From NCBI GenBank assembly GCA_021158045.1, contig JAGGVK010000031.1, positions 1 to 33,787 of the forward strand: a DNA stretch of 33,787 nt, read 5' to 3'. The notes beneath the pieces were generated by a model that was given only the letters and a program-made list of their open reading frames with translations, searched no databases and had not been told where the DNA came from. The position numbers and the translations under genes were made by a program. Each line of letters begins with the position of its first letter. The first letter of the stretch is position 1. Positions 32,430 to 33,787 of this stretch are shown here, piece by piece. The DNA is from a bacterium. Lineage in GTDB: Bacteria; Patescibacteriota; Minisyncoccia; Minisyncoccales; CG1-02-41-26.

Positions 32430-32990
32430 TTACCTATCATCTATAAAGTATTTCAACGATTTTACAAACCTTTCAAAATAATTTTGCCCATAATCATGGT
32501 CTCGGTTATAGGCAATAATTGCCTTCTTATAATCTCCTTTTGACTGAAGGAGATTATATTTCAAAAAGCTCACCCCAAGAAGAATATTAATCTGGGGCGA
32601 ATAAAACAATATTGCTGGGTCCCTTTCAATTTTTTTTCTTATTTCTGGCAATTTCCAGTATTTTGCCATCCACAAAGCCGTGGCAGCCTTTATCTGGAAA
32701 TAGCCATATTCTCCATACCTTCCTCTTCCATTGCCATCCCCCAACGGATTAATGAAATCGCTTTCTGTTTTGCACAACGCTAATCCAATCTCCAGAGGTA
32801 TTCCAAACCTCTGGCAAGATTCTTTAATTAAATCGAAAAGTAGGACCGCTCTTGCTTCCTCTATTGGGGAAATATTATCGTATTCATCATGAATTTCTTT
32901 TATCCTTTCAACATAAAAATCCTGCGGGTGTAATGGAGTTGCTTTTTGTAACACTATATACAACATATAGAACAAAATCGTTTCAACCAT
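32430..32990 (-). CDS. Lytic transglycosylase-like protein (SLT domain)
   Basis: The 186-residue protein has a short hydrophobic N-terminus (VETILFYMLYIVL) that may be a signal anchor. An SLT/lysozyme-like domain follows, with catalytic Glu76 (ALCKTESDF), the GEYGYFQIK substrate-groove motif (93-101) and the AIIAYNRD motif near residue 160. It would cleave peptidoglycan glycan strands outside the membrane. The frame stays open upstream to 33065, but a GGAGGAGG site 6 nt before the ATG at 32990 sets the start. It overlaps the upstream gene by 8 nt. It is the last gene of a two-gene operon ended by a strong terminator. Confidence 0.88.
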   Translation of the reverse strand: MVETILFYMLYIVLQKATPLHPQDFYVERIKEIHDEYDNISPIEEARAVLLFDLIKESCQRFGIPLEIGLALCKTESDFINPLGDGNGRGRYGEYGYFQIKAATALWMAKYWKLPEIRKKIERDPAILFYSPQINILLGVSFLKYNLLQSKGDYKKAIIAYNRDHDYGQNYFERFVKSLKYFIDDR

Positions 32991-33300
32991 TTTCATCCTC
33001 CTCCCAAAAATTTTTGAAAGTTCTCTTGAATCTTGTTGCACTAAAAAACAACAAAGACAACCCATAAATTACTAAAAGATAACTTGAAAACTCCATACCA
33101 CAAACGATAGCCAAACTTGATAGATATACTATCATCAATCCCAGCATCTTCAATCTTTCCCTGTTCCTGCCAAAAAGAGAGACAAACATCACTGTTCCTA
33201 TTACATTTAAAAATAGAGTAATAAATACCGGCTCTGCTGCAATATCAAAGAAGAAAACTATTGTAAACCACGACAGAAAAAAAAGACATCCATACAACAC
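32983..33300 (-). CDS. Small membrane protein of unknown function
   Basis: This 105-residue protein has about three transmembrane segments (approximately residues 2-18, 22-42 and 50-90, the last perhaps two) and a charged C-terminal tail (KRTFKNFWEEDENG). I do not recognise it. The start is a GTG at 33300 with GGAGGG 6 nt upstream. The stop overlaps the start of the transglycosylase gene, which is therefore translationally coupled to it. That coupling suggests a role near the cell wall, for example a holin-like or accessory function, but nothing in the sequence proves this. Confidence 0.8.
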   Translation of the reverse strand: MLYGCLFFLSWFTIVFFFDIAAEPVFITLFLNVIGTVMFVSLFGRNRERLKMLGLMIVYLSSLAIVCGMEFSSYLLVIYGLSLLFFSATRFKRTFKNFWEEDENG

Positions 33301-33346
33301 AAGAATCCCTCCTTTTTATTTTTTAAAATGAACTCAATGTATCAAC

Positions 33347-33374
33347 ATACTACACAAAAACAGAAACTTGTCAA
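33347..33374 (-). promoter_or_regulatory. Promoter of the membrane protein-transglycosylase operon
   Basis: On the minus strand, a consensus TTGACA (33369-33374) and TAGTAT (33347-33352) have a 16-bp spacer, with TG just before the -10 (extended form). The predicted leader is about 40 nt and contains GGAGGG before the GTG. Confidence 0.65.
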
Positions 33375-33429
33375 GATTTCACACTTGATAGACTGCACCT
33401 CGTTTGACACAAGAGCAACCAAATCCCAA

Positions 33430-33787
33430 TGATAAAAATGCAAATCTCAAATCTCAAACCTCAAAATGACATCCTTTTTTGTCATTGCGAGGAGGACCGC
33501 CAAAGGCGGGACGACGCGGCAATCTCATTGCTTCGTCATGGAATAACTACCAATTGTCATTCTGAGCCGTTAAGTGAAGAACCCCAGTTAAAATTCAAAT
33601 CTCAAATCTCAAATCTCAAATCTCAAATCTCAAAATCACAATTCAAAATTCAAAATTACAATTCAAAATTCAAAATTCAAAGTCTCTTTTAATTTTACAT
33701 TTTAGTTTTTCATTTTTCACTTTTCATTTTTCATTTATTAGATTTGACATCTAACATTTGACATCTTGTTGTGTTTTGGCATTCTTG
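33430..33787 (+). repeat. Composite repeat island at the right edge
   Basis: Plus-strand modules: AAATCTC run (33441-33465); TCATTGCGAGGAGGACCGCC hairpin module (33482-33526); a fragment of the GCTTCGTC module (about 33526-33540); TTCTGAGCCGTTAAGTGAAG (33561-33580), matching 21806; a long AAATCTC run (33594-33633); AAATTCAAAATT repeats (33640-33680); an AT-rich module (33685-33735); and the TTGACATCTAACATTTGACA tail (33745-33764), matching 9570. The island continues beyond the window. I see no gene, although a spurious frame is open through it. Confidence 0.78.

Noticed and set aside
33429-33692. Plus-strand frame of 87 codons at the right edge
   Set aside because: It lies wholly within the repeat island and reads repeat translations (QISNLKSQISKSQFKIQNYN). 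It is not a gene.

Overview
The window looks like a chromosomal segment of an uncultivated, AT-rich bacterium, most likely Candidate Phyla Radiation (Patescibacteria), perhaps Parcubacteria-like. The reasons are a reduced PheT without the EMAP-type tRNA-binding insert, a ProRS without the INS editing domain, tRNA genes without encoded CCA, a GyrB interrupted by a large intein, a divergent FtsZ, and many short lineage-type hypotheticals. This placement is inferred from gene architecture, not from a search. Every gene I can support, including the three tRNAs, is on the minus strand, so operons read from high to low coordinates.

Right to left: 33374-32368 is a promoter, a small membrane protein, a lytic transglycosylase and a terminator. 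32331-30793 is a secreted coiled-coil protein of unknown function with its own promoter and terminator. 30210-27063 is a glycosyltransferase, a patatin-like lipase and an HtrA protease, ending against a decapitated HicA toxin remnant. 26055-25774 is a broken HD-hydrolase remnant. 25613-21957 holds four solitary genes, several with their own promoter and terminator: a thioredoxin-CcdA/DsbD fusion, a membrane-anchored esterase, a V4R/DUF2378-like protein and an unknown 113-residue protein. 21600-12645 is a long housekeeping run: ftsZ, galU, nnrD, a TrxB-like flavoprotein without its CxxC, eno, rseP, proS and mreB. 12092-9742 is gatC, gatA and a membrane hypothetical. 8981-8431 carries tRNA-fMet, a structured unidentified element, tRNA-Met and tRNA-Asp. 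8405-5062 is pheS-pheT with a decayed small gene between them. 4614-946 is gyrB with its intein, then a terminator, then secE, nusG and the start of rplK.

The housekeeping blocks are separated by seven intergenic islands of 0.4-0.8 kb built from the same few modules: AAATCTC-type short repeats, AT-rich TTTTTCATTTTTCA-type stretches, and hairpin modules. The modules recur in one cyclic order, which suggests they derive from a head-to-tail unit of roughly 350 bp. One hairpin shows paired base changes between copies. The islands intrude on genes: one supplies the stop codon of pheT and another gives gatC a false upstream start. No CRISPR array, transposase, prophage or obvious new multi-gene defence system is visible. 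The most interesting items are the gyrB intein in the ATPase N-box with a damaged endonuclease motif, the unusual initiator tRNA, the modular repeats, the structured element between the tRNAs, and the FtsZ and TrxB homologues with altered signature motifs.
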